Positions 45,641-56,032 of a DNA stretch of 64,000 nt are shown here, piece by piece. The translations under genes were made by a program, and so were the position numbers. Within the stretch, counting starts at the first letter, position 1. The number at the start of each line of letters is the position of its first letter. A model generated the notes under the pieces. The model had not been told where the DNA came from. It was given only the letters and a program-made list of their open reading frames with translations, and did not search any database. Source of the DNA: Pseudomonas fluorescens (GTDB lineage: Bacteria > Pseudomonadota > Gammaproteobacteria > Pseudomonadales > Pseudomonadaceae); assembly GCF_040448305.1 (NCBI RefSeq), contig NZ_CP148752.1, positions 6,142,501 to 6,206,500 on the forward strand, written 5' to 3'.

Positions 45641-47199
45641 CCGCCAAAGAGCAGAAACGCCAACCCATTTCCACCGGCTCCGAATGGACGTTCGAGCTGA
45701 TCCAGGCCTACGACCGCGAAATCAGTCGTATTGCGGCGGGTTACGCACTCGATACGTACCCCAACCAGATCGAAGTGATCACCGCCGAACAGATGATGGA
45801 CGCCTACGCCTCGGTCGGTATGCCGCTGGGTTATCACCACTGGTCCTACGGCAAGCACTTCCTCAGCACCGAAAAGTCCTACACCCGCGGCCAGATGGGG
45901 CTGGCGTACGAGATCGTGATCAACTCCGACCCCTGCATCGCCTACCTGATGGAAGAAAACACCATCTGCATGCAGGCGCTGGTGGTGGCGCATGCCTGCT
46001 ACGGGCACAACAGCTTTTTCAAAGGCAACTACCTGTTCCGCACCTGGACTGACGCCAGTTCGATCATCGACTACCTGGTGTTTGCCAAGCAGTACATCAT
46101 GCAGTGCGAAGAGCGCCACGGTATCGACGCGGTCGAGGACCTGCTCGACTCCTGCCATGCGCTGATGAACTATGGTGTCGACCGCTACAAACGCCCCTAT
46201 CCGATCTCCGCGGAAGAAGAACGTCGCCGGCAAAAGGACCGGGAAGAACACCTACAGAAACAGATAAACGATCTGTGGCGCACCATTCCCAAGGGCGCGG
46301 ACAAGTACAGCGACAAGGACAACGCACGCTTCCCCGCCGAACCTCAGGAAAATATCCTGTATTTCATTGAAAAACACGCGCCGCTGCTGGAGCCATGGCA
46401 GCGGGAAATCGTGCGCATCGTGCGCAAGATCGCCCAGTATTTTTATCCACAGCGCCAGACCCAGGTGATGAACGAGGGCTGGGCCACGTTCTGGCACTAC
46501 ACCTTGATGAACGACCTGTACGACGAAGGCCTGGTCACCGACGGCTTCATGATGGAGTTCCTGACATCCCACACCAGCGTGGTCTTTCAGCCGGGCTTCG
46601 ACAGCCCTTACTACAGCGGAATCAACCCCTACACTCTCGGGTTTGCCATGTACCGGGACATCCGGCGCATGTGCGAAGAACCTACGGAAGAAGATTACCG
46701 CTGGTTCCCGGACATCGCCGGTACCGACTGGCTGGCAGCCATCAAGTTCGCCATGAGCAGCTTCAAGGATGAGAGCTTCATCCTGCAGTACCTGTCGCCC
46801 AAGGTGATCCGCGACCTGAAGCTGTTCAGCATTCTCGATGACGACCAGAAGGACGACCTGCTGGTGCCCGCCATTCACGACGAAGGAGGCTACCGCATCA
46901 TCCGTGAAACCCTCGCGGCACAGTACAACCTGGGCAATCGCGAGCCCAACGTGCAGATCTACAGCATCGACCGGCGTGGTGACCGCTCCCTGACCCTACG
47001 CCACCAGCAACACGACCGTAAACCGCTGGGAGAGTCCACCGAGGAAGTACTCAAGCACTTGCACCGCCTCTGGGGTTTCGACATTCACCTGGAAACCCTG
47101 CAGGGCGATCAGGTCATGAAAACCCATCATGTGCCGCCCAGAAGCGAGCACAGCGAAGGCGATTACGGCCGCCTGGACTTGGCCGTCATCCATCTTTGA
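45637..47199 (+). CDS. spoVR: SpoVR-family protein (YcgB)
   Basis: 520-residue SpoVR/YcgB protein, conserved in the prkA-yeaH-spoVR operon but of unknown biochemical function. It contains YPNQIEVITAEQMMDAYASV, YGHNSFFKGNYLF and NEGWATFWHYTLM, whose His/Glu-rich motifs could bind metal. The start overlaps the yeaH stop. Confidence 0.94.
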   Translation: MTAKEQKRQPISTGSEWTFELIQAYDREISRIAAGYALDTYPNQIEVITAEQMMDAYASVGMPLGYHHWSYGKHFLSTEKSYTRGQMGLAYEIVINSDPCIAYLMEENTICMQALVVAHACYGHNSFFKGNYLFRTWTDASSIIDYLVFAKQYIMQCEERHGIDAVEDLLDSCHALMNYGVDRYKRPYPISAEEERRRQKDREEHLQKQINDLWRTIPKGADKYSDKDNARFPAEPQENILYFIEKHAPLLEPWQREIVRIVRKIAQYFYPQRQTQVMNEGWATFWHYTLMNDLYDEGLVTDGFMMEFLTSHTSVVFQPGFDSPYYSGINPYTLGFAMYRDIRRMCEEPTEEDYRWFPDIAGTDWLAAIKFAMSSFKDESFILQYLSPKVIRDLKLFSILDDDQKDDLLVPAIHDEGGYRIIRETLAAQYNLGNREPNVQIYSIDRRGDRSLTLRHQQHDRKPLGESTEEVLKHLHRLWGFDIHLETLQGDQVMKTHHVPPRSEHSEGDYGRLDLAVIHL

Positions 47200-47262
47200 T
47201 CCGGTTTGTGCCTCCGAAAGCTCGATGCAACGGTTATCCTGTCGAGCTAACGGAGGTTTTTT

Positions 47263-48492
47263 ATGCGGATTTATAAAGTCGGTGGTGCGGTACGTGATCG
47301 CCTGCTGGGCAAACCGGTTACCGATATCGACTGGGTCGTGGTCGGCGCGACGACCGAAGAGATGCTCGCCAAGGGCTTTCGCCCGGTGGGCGCGGATTTC
47401 CCGGTGTTCCTTCATCCCAAAAGCGGTGAGGAATACGCCCTCGCCCGCACCGAGCGCAAAAGCGGGCGCGGTTACGGCGGGTTCACTTTTCACGCCAGCC
47501 CTGAAGTCACCCTCGAAGAAGACCTGATCCGTCGCGACCTGACCATCAATGCCATGGCCGAAGACGATCAGCAGAACCTGACCGACCCGTACCACGGCCA
47601 GCGCGACCTCGAAGCACGCCTGCTTCGCCACGTTTCCCCGGCATTTGCCGAAGATCCGCTCCGGGTCCTGCGTGTTGCCCGCTTCGCGGCGCGCTACGCG
47701 ACGCTGGGTTTTACCGTCGCCCCGGAAACCCTGGCGCTGATGCGCCAACTCAGCGAGTCAGGCGAGCTTGAAGCACTGACCCCGGAGCGCAGCTGGAAGG
47801 AAATTTCCCGCGCCCTGATGGAGGATCAGCCACAGGTGTTTGTCGAGGTTCTACGCGCATGTGGCGCACTCAAGGTGCTGATGCCCGAGGTCGACGCGCT
47901 ATTTGGCGTACCGCAACCACCCGCCCACCACCCGGAAATCGATACAGGCGCACATACCCTGAGCGTGTTGCAGCAAGCAGCACAACACAAACAGCCGCTG
48001 ACCGTGCGTTGGGCGTGTCTGCTGCATGACCTGGGCAAAGGCCTGACACCAGAGGAAGAATGGCCGCGACACATTGCCCATGAGTTCAAAGGCCTGAAGC
48101 TGATCAAAGCGGTCAATGAACGCTTCAAGGCGCCGAGAGACTGCCAGGAACTGGCGATGCTGGTGGGCGAGTATCACACCCACGGGCATCGCGCCTTTGA
48201 GCTGAAGCCATCGACACTGCTGGAATTACTGCAAAGCTTCGACATTTACCGTCGCCCACAGCGGTTCGAGGAGTTCATCGCGGCATGCGAGATGGATGCG
48301 CGAGGACGCAAAGGGCTGGAAGAAAGAAGTTATCCACAGACAGATTATTTGCGCGGCGCGGCAACTGCTGCTCGTAGCGTGGCGGTTCAGCCGTTGCTGG
48401 AGAAAGGCTTCAAGGGGCCGGAACTGGGGGAGGAGATCAAGCGCGAGCGGCTAAAAGCCTTGAAAGCCTACAAAGAGACCGCGTCGATCTGA
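47263..48492 (+). CDS. cca: CCA-adding tRNA nucleotidyltransferase, multifunctional
   Basis: Adds or repairs the 3' CCA of tRNAs. 409 residues: a class II nucleotidyltransferase head with GGAVRDRLLG and catalytic D21 and D23 (DID), RRDLTINAMA, and a C-terminal HD domain with CLLHDLGKG, as in multifunctional enzymes with phosphatase and phosphodiesterase activity. The ribosome site GGAGG precedes ATG 47263. The tRNA downstream of rmcA encodes its own CCA. Confidence 0.95.
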   Translation: MRIYKVGGAVRDRLLGKPVTDIDWVVVGATTEEMLAKGFRPVGADFPVFLHPKSGEEYALARTERKSGRGYGGFTFHASPEVTLEEDLIRRDLTINAMAEDDQQNLTDPYHGQRDLEARLLRHVSPAFAEDPLRVLRVARFAARYATLGFTVAPETLALMRQLSESGELEALTPERSWKEISRALMEDQPQVFVEVLRACGALKVLMPEVDALFGVPQPPAHHPEIDTGAHTLSVLQQAAQHKQPLTVRWACLLHDLGKGLTPEEEWPRHIAHEFKGLKLIKAVNERFKAPRDCQELAMLVGEYHTHGHRAFELKPSTLLELLQSFDIYRRPQRFEEFIAACEMDARGRKGLEERSYPQTDYLRGAATAARSVAVQPLLEKGFKGPELGEEIKRERLKALKAYKETASI

Positions 48493-48498
48493 AAAGCT

Positions 48499-48560
48499 TC
48501 GCGAGCAGGCTCGCTCCCACAGGTTTACGCCAACCCTGTGGGAGCGAGCCTGCTCGCGAA
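48499..48560. repeat. Tight REP pair, perfect 25-bp inverted repeat
   Basis: Two REP cores facing each other across only about 11 bases. Each 25-base arm (TCGCGAGCAGGCTCGCTCCC... and its complement) matches perfectly. Between convergent cca and folK. Confidence 0.95.
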
Positions 48561-48573
48561 GACGTCAGTAAGG

Positions 48574-49092
48574 TCACAACAAATCTGAAGGTGTCAGCTG
48601 CTCACCGCGCCATTCGAAAGCCACCGGTGCCAGCACTTGATTGATCTGCGATTCCGCCCACAAGGTGGCGAAACTTTTACCCACACCCGGGTGCACTCGA
48701 TCCGGCGCAATCAACGACAACGGCCACAAAACGAACGCATTTTTCAGAATTTCTGCCCGCGGCAAGATCAAGCCATCGAAGTTGCCCACCAGATCACCGA
48801 ACAACAACACGTCGATATCCAGCGGTAAACCTCGGCGATCCGGTGCGTAACGACCATTATCCGCCTCGATGAACTTAAGTCGACGATCAAGCTCCATCAG
48901 CGGCAGATCGGTATACGCCGACACCACGAAATTGAAGAACGGCCCGCTCTTGATGCCCACCGGCTGGCTTTCGAACACCGCCGAACAGCGGATATCGACG
49001 AGGAATGCCGCCAATGCATCGAGCCCCGCCCGCAAATGGGCTTCACGCTCGATATTGCTACCGAGCCCGAGGTACACCTGAGTCAGCGACAT
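48574..49092 (-). CDS. folK: 6-hydroxymethyl-7,8-dihydropterin pyrophosphokinase
   Basis: Folate synthesis kinase, 172 residues. The opening VYLGLGSNIEREAHL and the double motif DRRGLPLDIDVLLFGD with catalytic aspartates are visible. Its start overlaps the end of folB by 10 bases. Confidence 0.95.
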   Translation of the reverse strand: MSLTQVYLGLGSNIEREAHLRAGLDALAAFLVDIRCSAVFESQPVGIKSGPFFNFVVSAYTDLPLMELDRRLKFIEADNGRYAPDRRGLPLDIDVLLFGDLVGNFDGLILPRAEILKNAFVLWPLSLIAPDRVHPGVGKSFATLWAESQINQVLAPVAFEWRGEQLTPSDLL

Positions 49093-49439
49093 CCGCGCTC
49101 GATCTCCACGCCCACACCGCCGGTGGCAGCCGGAACGGCGCCGGGCTTGGTCAGCTTCAGGCGCATCCAGGTGATCTTGAATTCGCTCATCAGCACTTCA
49201 ACCAGGCGCTCGGCAAAGGTTTCCACCAGCTGGAATTGCGCCTGCTCGGCAAACGCCTGGATGCGCGAGGAAACACTGGCGTAGTCGAGCGCCAGGGTCA
49301 GGTCATCACCGGCTGCGGCCGGGCGATTATCCCAGGCGAAGCTCAGGTCAAGACGCAAGCACTGTCGGATGCCTCGTTCCCAGTCGTAGGCACCAATCAC
49401 CGTGTCGACTTCCAGGCCCTCGATAAACACTCTGTCCAA
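49083..49439 (-). CDS. folB: Dihydroneopterin aldolase
   Basis: Makes 6-hydroxymethyl-dihydropterin, the FolK substrate. 118 residues from a TTG start at 49439 (DRVFIEGLEVDTVIGAYDWE), with GGAG 8 bases upstream. This reading gives the usual family length; a longer frame to 49463 does not. The folB-folK order and overlap suggest coupled translation. Confidence 0.93.
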   Translation of the reverse strand: MDRVFIEGLEVDTVIGAYDWERGIRQCLRLDLSFAWDNRPAAAGDDLTLALDYASVSSRIQAFAEQAQFQLVETFAERLVEVLMSEFKITWMRLKLTKPGAVPAATGGVGVEIERGCR

Positions 49440-49513
49440 GCACTTCTCTCCGCTACACGACAAGGGCGCAATGCGCCGTTAGAATCAGGGCTTCCTCGCC
49501 CGGAATAGTTAGC

Positions 49514-50083
49514 ATGTTTTGGTTATTGGCGATCCTCGCCTACCTGCTCGGCTCTCTGTCCTTTGCCATTTTGCTCAGCCGCCTGACCGGTAACCCCGAT
49601 CCGCGAATGAGTGGTTCGGGCAATGCCGGTGCCACCAACATGTTGCGCCTGGCCGGCAAGAAACTCGCCATCCTGACCCTGCTCGGCGACCTTTGCAAAG
49701 GCCTGCTGCCGGTACTGATTGCGCGCCTTGCGGGCCTTTCGCAGCAGGAACAGGCCTGGATCGGAGTCTATGCCGTCATCGGCCATCTGTTTCCGTTGTA
49801 TTTCCGCTTTCGCGGCGGCAAGGGTGTCGCCACCGCTGCCGGCATGTTGCTGGGACTGTACCCGCCCGCAGCCCTTCTGGCGGTCTGCGCCTGGCTCTTG
49901 ACGTTCTACCTGACCCGCACCAGCTCCCTGGCCGCCCTCATCGCCACACCGCTGACCCTGCCTTTGCTGGCCTGGCAAGAACCGGCCGCCCTGCTGCCCA
50001 TGAGCGCACTCACCGGGCTGATCGTCTGGCGTCATCGAGGCAATCTACGCGACCTGTTTGCCGGGCGCGAACGGCATTTCTAG
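49514..50083 (+). CDS. plsY: Glycerol-3-phosphate acyltransferase PlsY
   Basis: Inner-membrane acyltransferase using acyl-phosphate for the first step of phospholipid synthesis. 189 residues, five to six helices. The motifs GSGNAGATNMLR and FRGGKGVATAAG are the substrate- and phosphate-binding loops. It is divergent from folB and convergent with tsaD. Confidence 0.95.
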   Translation: MFWLLAILAYLLGSLSFAILLSRLTGNPDPRMSGSGNAGATNMLRLAGKKLAILTLLGDLCKGLLPVLIARLAGLSQQEQAWIGVYAVIGHLFPLYFRFRGGKGVATAAGMLLGLYPPAALLAVCAWLLTFYLTRTSSLAALIATPLTLPLLAWQEPAALLPMSALTGLIVWRHRGNLRDLFAGRERHF

Positions 50084-50106
50084 CAGCCGGACATGAGCAC
50101 CGCTCA

Positions 50107-51132
50107 TCACAATGCCGACAACTGCTCCATCGGCCAGCGCGCCTGCACGCTGATCGCCAGGCTTTCCTGCTGACCGGCCTGCAATCGCTGGCAGCCGGCA
50201 AAGGCGATCATTGCGCCATTATCGGTGCAGAACTCAGGGCGCGCATAAAACACGTCGCCCTTCATGTCGCCGAGCATCTTCTCCAAAGAAGAGCGCAACG
50301 CCTTGTTGGCGCTGACGCCTCCAGCGATCACCAGGCGCCTCATTCCTGCCTGCTTGAGGGCACGCTTGCACTTGATGGTCAAAGTCTCCACCACGGCCTG
50401 CTGGAACGCCAGCGCGATGTCGCAACGGGCTTGTTCGCCGTCGTCCCCGGCGCTGACGCACTGCTGCCAGGTGTTCAACGCAAAGGTTTTCAGGCCACTG
50501 AAGCTGAAATCCAGGCCCGGACGGTCGCACATCGGACGCGGGAAGACGAAACGCCCTGCAACGCCCTGTTCTGCAAGGCGAGCGATCTCCGGTCCGCCCG
50601 GATAATTGAGGCCCATCATCTTGGCCGTCTTGTCGAAAGCCTCGCCAGCGGCGTCATCCAGGGTCTCGCCCAGGAGCGTGTACTGACCGATTCCGTCGAC
50701 CTGAACCAGTTGCGTATGACCACCCGACACCAACAAAGCGACGAACGGAAATTCCGGCGGTTGCGGCTCCAGCATCGGCGCCAGCAAATGGCCTTCCATG
50801 TGATGCACGCCGAGGGCCGGAATGCCCCAGGCAAAGGCCAGCGCCTGAGCGCAGGAAGCCCCTACCAGCAAGGCACCGACCAGGCCAGGACCCGCGGTGT
50901 AGGCGATCGCATCGATCTCGGTCGGCACGCAGTCGGCCTCGGCCAACACCTGACGAATCAAGGGCAGCATGCGTTTGACATGATCGCGCGAAGCCAGCTC
51001 CGGCACCACGCCACCATAGGCACGGTGCAGGTCGATCTGACTGAACAATGCGTCGGCCAGCAGGCCGCGTTCACTGTCATATAATGCGACACCGGTTTCG
51101 TCGCAGGAGGTTTCTAATCCCAGTACTAGCAT
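50107..51132 (-). CDS. tsaD: tRNA N6-threonylcarbamoyladenosine transferase subunit TsaD
   Basis: Transfers threonylcarbamoyl to A37 of ANN-decoding tRNAs. 341 residues; metal-binding H111 and H115 in HHMEGHLLAP, with ASRDHVKRMLPLI and VSGGHTQLV. It is divergent from rpsU with about 200 bases between. Confidence 0.95.
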   Translation of the reverse strand: MLVLGLETSCDETGVALYDSERGLLADALFSQIDLHRAYGGVVPELASRDHVKRMLPLIRQVLAEADCVPTEIDAIAYTAGPGLVGALLVGASCAQALAFAWGIPALGVHHMEGHLLAPMLEPQPPEFPFVALLVSGGHTQLVQVDGIGQYTLLGETLDDAAGEAFDKTAKMMGLNYPGGPEIARLAEQGVAGRFVFPRPMCDRPGLDFSFSGLKTFALNTWQQCVSAGDDGEQARCDIALAFQQAVVETLTIKCKRALKQAGMRRLVIAGGVSANKALRSSLEKMLGDMKGDVFYARPEFCTDNGAMIAFAGCQRLQAGQQESLAISVQARWPMEQLSAL

Positions 51133-51331
51133 GGGTTTGCGCCTTGTTTAGGCTGAATTCGAAGGCGCGCATAATAGTCGTCGCGTGATGCCCCGACCAG
51201 CGGTTTTCGATCAGAGGCTTTGCATTCCGAGCGTTGAGGGGTTAACATCCGCAACCCTTAAAAACCGACGTCTTCAAGTGCTCTTTTGCCGCGAGGATGT
51301 TGACCCCGGTAATGAATGAAGGTAGCTCTGG

Positions 51332-51547
51332 ATGCCAGCCGTCAAAGTAAAAGAGAACGAACCCTTCGACGTAGCTCTGCGTCGTTTCAAGCGCTCCTGC
51401 GAAAAAGCCGGTGTACTGGCTGAAGTTCGTAGCCGCGAATTTTACGAGAAGCCAACTTCTGAGCGTAAGCGCAAAGCAGCAGCCGCTGTTAAGCGTCACG
51501 CCAAGAAAGTTCAGCGCGAACAGCGCCGCGCCGTTCGTCTGTACTAA
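51332..51547 (+). CDS. rpsU: 30S ribosomal protein S21
   Basis: 71-residue basic ribosomal protein S21 ([19 protein letters not shown]), first gene of the rpsU-dnaG-rpoD macromolecular synthesis operon. A GAAGGTAGC ribosome site precedes the ATG. Confidence 0.97.
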
Positions 51548-51575
51548 TACACAGACGATCGTAGCAAGCTTCTGC

Positions 51576-51598
51576 CAAGCCCGGCCCTCAGCCGGGCT
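51576..51598 (+). terminator. Partial terminator between rpsU and dnaG
   Basis: AAGCCCGG-CCCTCAG-CCGGGCTT, an 8-bp perfect stem 29 bases after the rpsU stop, with no long T-run. In E. coli a leaky terminator at the same place keeps dnaG below rpsU; this hairpin may do the same. Confidence 0.6.
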
Positions 51599-52027
51599 TA
51601 TGGCATTTGCGTAAAACGCTTGATGCTTCACTGTCAAAGCCGCAGACGCGACCGAGACAAATCTGCTTCACCGCGTCAGACCTGGCTCTTTTGCCAGCGG
51701 TGCACGTCTTTTCTGACGAGCCTTTCAAGGCTACTGACGAGCACACCCACTGATTCCTCTCACGACGATCAGCCCAAGGCACCTGCTTGCGTGCCAGATG
51801 ATGAGCTATCCGGGGCCTATGATTGGCCATAGCGGATTCAGCGCAACACATTCAAACAGCCGAATACTGATTGGCATTAACGTCAGTGGATTTTCGGCAG
51901 ATACACTTCCCGACAGCGATTACGCAGACGACACTGGTCGAGCCGCACACTTTGCGCGCCTCAAACAATGACCGCGTTCGATCACCGTACGTTACGGGAT
52001 CCTTTCAGCGCAGATGACGAGAACGCC
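51599..52027. other. Gene-free region between rpsU and dnaG
   Basis: About 430 bases with no convincing gene on either strand. The dnaG frame is open back to 51968 but the extension is unconserved. P. aeruginosa carries a YqeY-like gene at this place (from memory); no such sequence is visible here. Confidence 0.6.
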
Positions 52028-53995
52028 ATGGCCGGGCTAATTCCCCAGAGCTTCATTGACGACCTTCTGAACCGCACCGACATCGTCGATGTGGTCAGCT
52101 CGCGCTTGCAATTGAAAAAGGCCGGCAAGAACCACACCGCCTGCTGCCCGTTCCACAAGGAAAAGACTCCGTCGTTCAGCGTCAGCCCCGACAAGCAGTT
52201 CTATTACTGCTTCGGCTGCGGCGCTGGCGGCAACGCCCTCGGCTTCATCATGGACCACGACAACCTGGATTTCGTCCAGGCTGTCGAAGAACTGGCCAAA
52301 GCCGCGGGCATGGAAATCCCCCGCGAAGAAAGCGGCCGCCCGCACAAACCGCGACAGCCAACCGATTCGCCGCTGTATCCGCTACTCAGCGCCGCTGCCG
52401 ACTTTTATCGCCAGGCCCTGAAAAGCCACCCATCGCGCAAGGCCGCCGTGGAATACCTGAAAGGTCGCGGGCTGACCGGCGAAATCGCCCGGGACTTCGG
52501 CCTGGGTTTCGCTCCGCCTGGCTGGGACAACCTGTTCAAGCACTTGAGCAGCGATACCCTGCAACAAAAAGCCATGATCGATGCCGGCCTGCTGATCGAA
52601 AACGCCGAAAGCGGTAAACGCTACGACCGCTTCCGCGACCGCGTGATGTTTCCGATCCGCGACAGTCGCGGGCGCGTCATCGCCTTCGGCGGCCGGGTAT
52701 TGGGCGACGACAAGCCGAAATACCTGAACTCCCCGGAAACTCCGGTTTTCCATAAAGGCCAGGAACTCTACGGCCTGTACGAAGCGCGCAAAACCAACCG
52801 CAACCTCGACGAGATCATCGTCGTCGAGGGTTACATGGACGTCATTGCCCTGGCCCAGCAAGGCCTGCGCAACGCCGTCGCGACCCTGGGCACCGCTACC
52901 AGCGAGGAACACCTCAAGCGGCTGTTTCGCGTCGTGCCCAGCGTGCTGTTCTGCTTCGACGGCGACCAGGCTGGCCGCAATGCGGCATGGCGAGCACTGG
53001 AGGCGACACTCTCGAGCCTGCAGGACGGTCGTCGCGCACGCTTTCTGTTCCTGCCCGAAGGCGAGGACCCGGACACTCTGGTCCGCTCCGAAGGCACCGA
53101 CGCCTTTCGTGCCCGAATCAACCAGCACGCGCAGCCATTGGCGGATTATTTCTTCCAGCAGCTGACCGAGGAAGCCGATCCGCGCTCGCTCGAAGGCAAG
53201 GCCCACATGGCTACCCTCGCCGCACCGTTGATCGATAAAGTCCCCGGGGCCAACCTGCGCATCCTGATGCGTCAGCGCCTGAGCGAAATCACCGGCCTGA
53301 GCGGCGAAGCCGTGAGTCAGCTGGTCCAAAGCGCCCCACAGGAAGCCCCACCGGCCTACGATCCGGGCATCGATTACGACGCGATGCCTGATTACAGCGA
53401 CTATCATCAGCCGCAGGCGCAGGAAATGTATGTGCCGCAGCAGGAATGGACGCCGAAGAAGCCCGGTGCAGGAGGCAAGAAATGGGACAAGAAACCTTGG
53501 GACAAAAATGGCAAACGTGGCGGTGATCGCGATCAACCTCGCGCCCCGCGGGTGCCTGCCGCTGTAGAGCCGCCAACCCTCGCCGCTTTGCGCACGCTGC
53601 TGCATCACCCGCAGCTGGCCGAAAAAGTCGAGGATGCCGGGCACTTTGCCGCCGAGGATCACACCAACACGCAATTGCTGGTGGCGCTGCTCGAAGCCGT
53701 GCAAAAGAATCCCAAGCTAAACTCAATTCAGTTGATCGCGCGCTGGCATGGCACGGAGCAAGGTCGCTTGCTCAAGGCCCTGGCGGAAAAGGAATGGCTG
53801 ATAGAGGGAGACAACCTTGAACAACAGTTTTTCGACACCATAACTAGCTTGTCAGCGCGCCAACGCGAGCGAAACCTGGAACAACTTCTCAGGAAAGCAC
53901 GTCAAAGCGAACTGAGCAGTGACGAGAAAAATCAACTGCGCGACCTATTAAGTCGCAATGTTTCCGCATCAAACCCGACCTCAACTGGCGCGTGA
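52028..53995 (+). CDS. dnaG: DNA primase
   Basis: Makes RNA primers at the replication fork. 655 residues from ATG 52028 (MAGLIPQSFIDDLLNR). A CHC2 zinc finger (C40, H43, C61, C64), the RNA-polymerase/TOPRIM core with VVEGYMDVIALAQQG, and a C-terminal DnaB-binding domain after a Pro/Lys-rich linker (about 440-535) can be seen. The linker has an unusual KPWDKNGKRGGDRDQPRAPR stretch. Confidence 0.96.
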   Translation: MAGLIPQSFIDDLLNRTDIVDVVSSRLQLKKAGKNHTACCPFHKEKTPSFSVSPDKQFYYCFGCGAGGNALGFIMDHDNLDFVQAVEELAKAAGMEIPREESGRPHKPRQPTDSPLYPLLSAAADFYRQALKSHPSRKAAVEYLKGRGLTGEIARDFGLGFAPPGWDNLFKHLSSDTLQQKAMIDAGLLIENAESGKRYDRFRDRVMFPIRDSRGRVIAFGGRVLGDDKPKYLNSPETPVFHKGQELYGLYEARKTNRNLDEIIVVEGYMDVIALAQQGLRNAVATLGTATSEEHLKRLFRVVPSVLFCFDGDQAGRNAAWRALEATLSSLQDGRRARFLFLPEGEDPDTLVRSEGTDAFRARINQHAQPLADYFFQQLTEEADPRSLEGKAHMATLAAPLIDKVPGANLRILMRQRLSEITGLSGEAVSQLVQSAPQEAPPAYDPGIDYDAMPDYSDYHQPQAQEMYVPQQEWTPKKPGAGGKKWDKKPWDKNGKRGGDRDQPRAPRVPAAVEPPTLAALRTLLHHPQLAEKVEDAGHFAAEDHTNTQLLVALLEAVQKNPKLNSIQLIARWHGTEQGRLLKALAEKEWLIEGDNLEQQFFDTITSLSARQRERNLEQLLRKARQSELSSDEKNQLRDLLSRNVSASNPTSTGA

Positions 53996-54009
53996 GGTCA
54001 TAGCTCAGG

Positions 54010-54015
54010 TATAAT
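54010..54015 (+). promoter_or_regulatory. Possible rpoD promoter -10
   Basis: TATAAT 45 bases before the rpoD start, just after the dnaG stop. No clear -35 is seen. Confidence 0.4.
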
Positions 54016-54062
54016 CCTCGGCTTGTTTTTTGCCCGCCAAGACCTTCAGTGGATAGGGTGTT

Positions 54063-55910
<1,848 letters not shown>

Positions 55911-55916
55911 TCACAG

Positions 55917-55942
55917 AACCCCCGGCCCAGGCCGGGGGTTTT
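55917..55942 (+). terminator. Terminator of rpoD
   Basis: AACCCCCGGCC / GGCCGGGGGTTTT, an uninterrupted GC-rich stem directly after the rpoD stop, with a T-run. Confidence 0.92.
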
Positions 55943-56032
55943 GCTTTGTACAGATTAAATCCCCCCGTTTCCCCCCTCCGCCCAGTAGCCGTCTACACTC
56001 GAAACATTCCCCCGAGCCATAACGAGACCGTT

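Noticed and set aside
48499..48560. CRISPR repeat
   Set aside because: The repeats are inverted REP palindromes scattered singly or in pairs, with no regular spacers and no cas genes.
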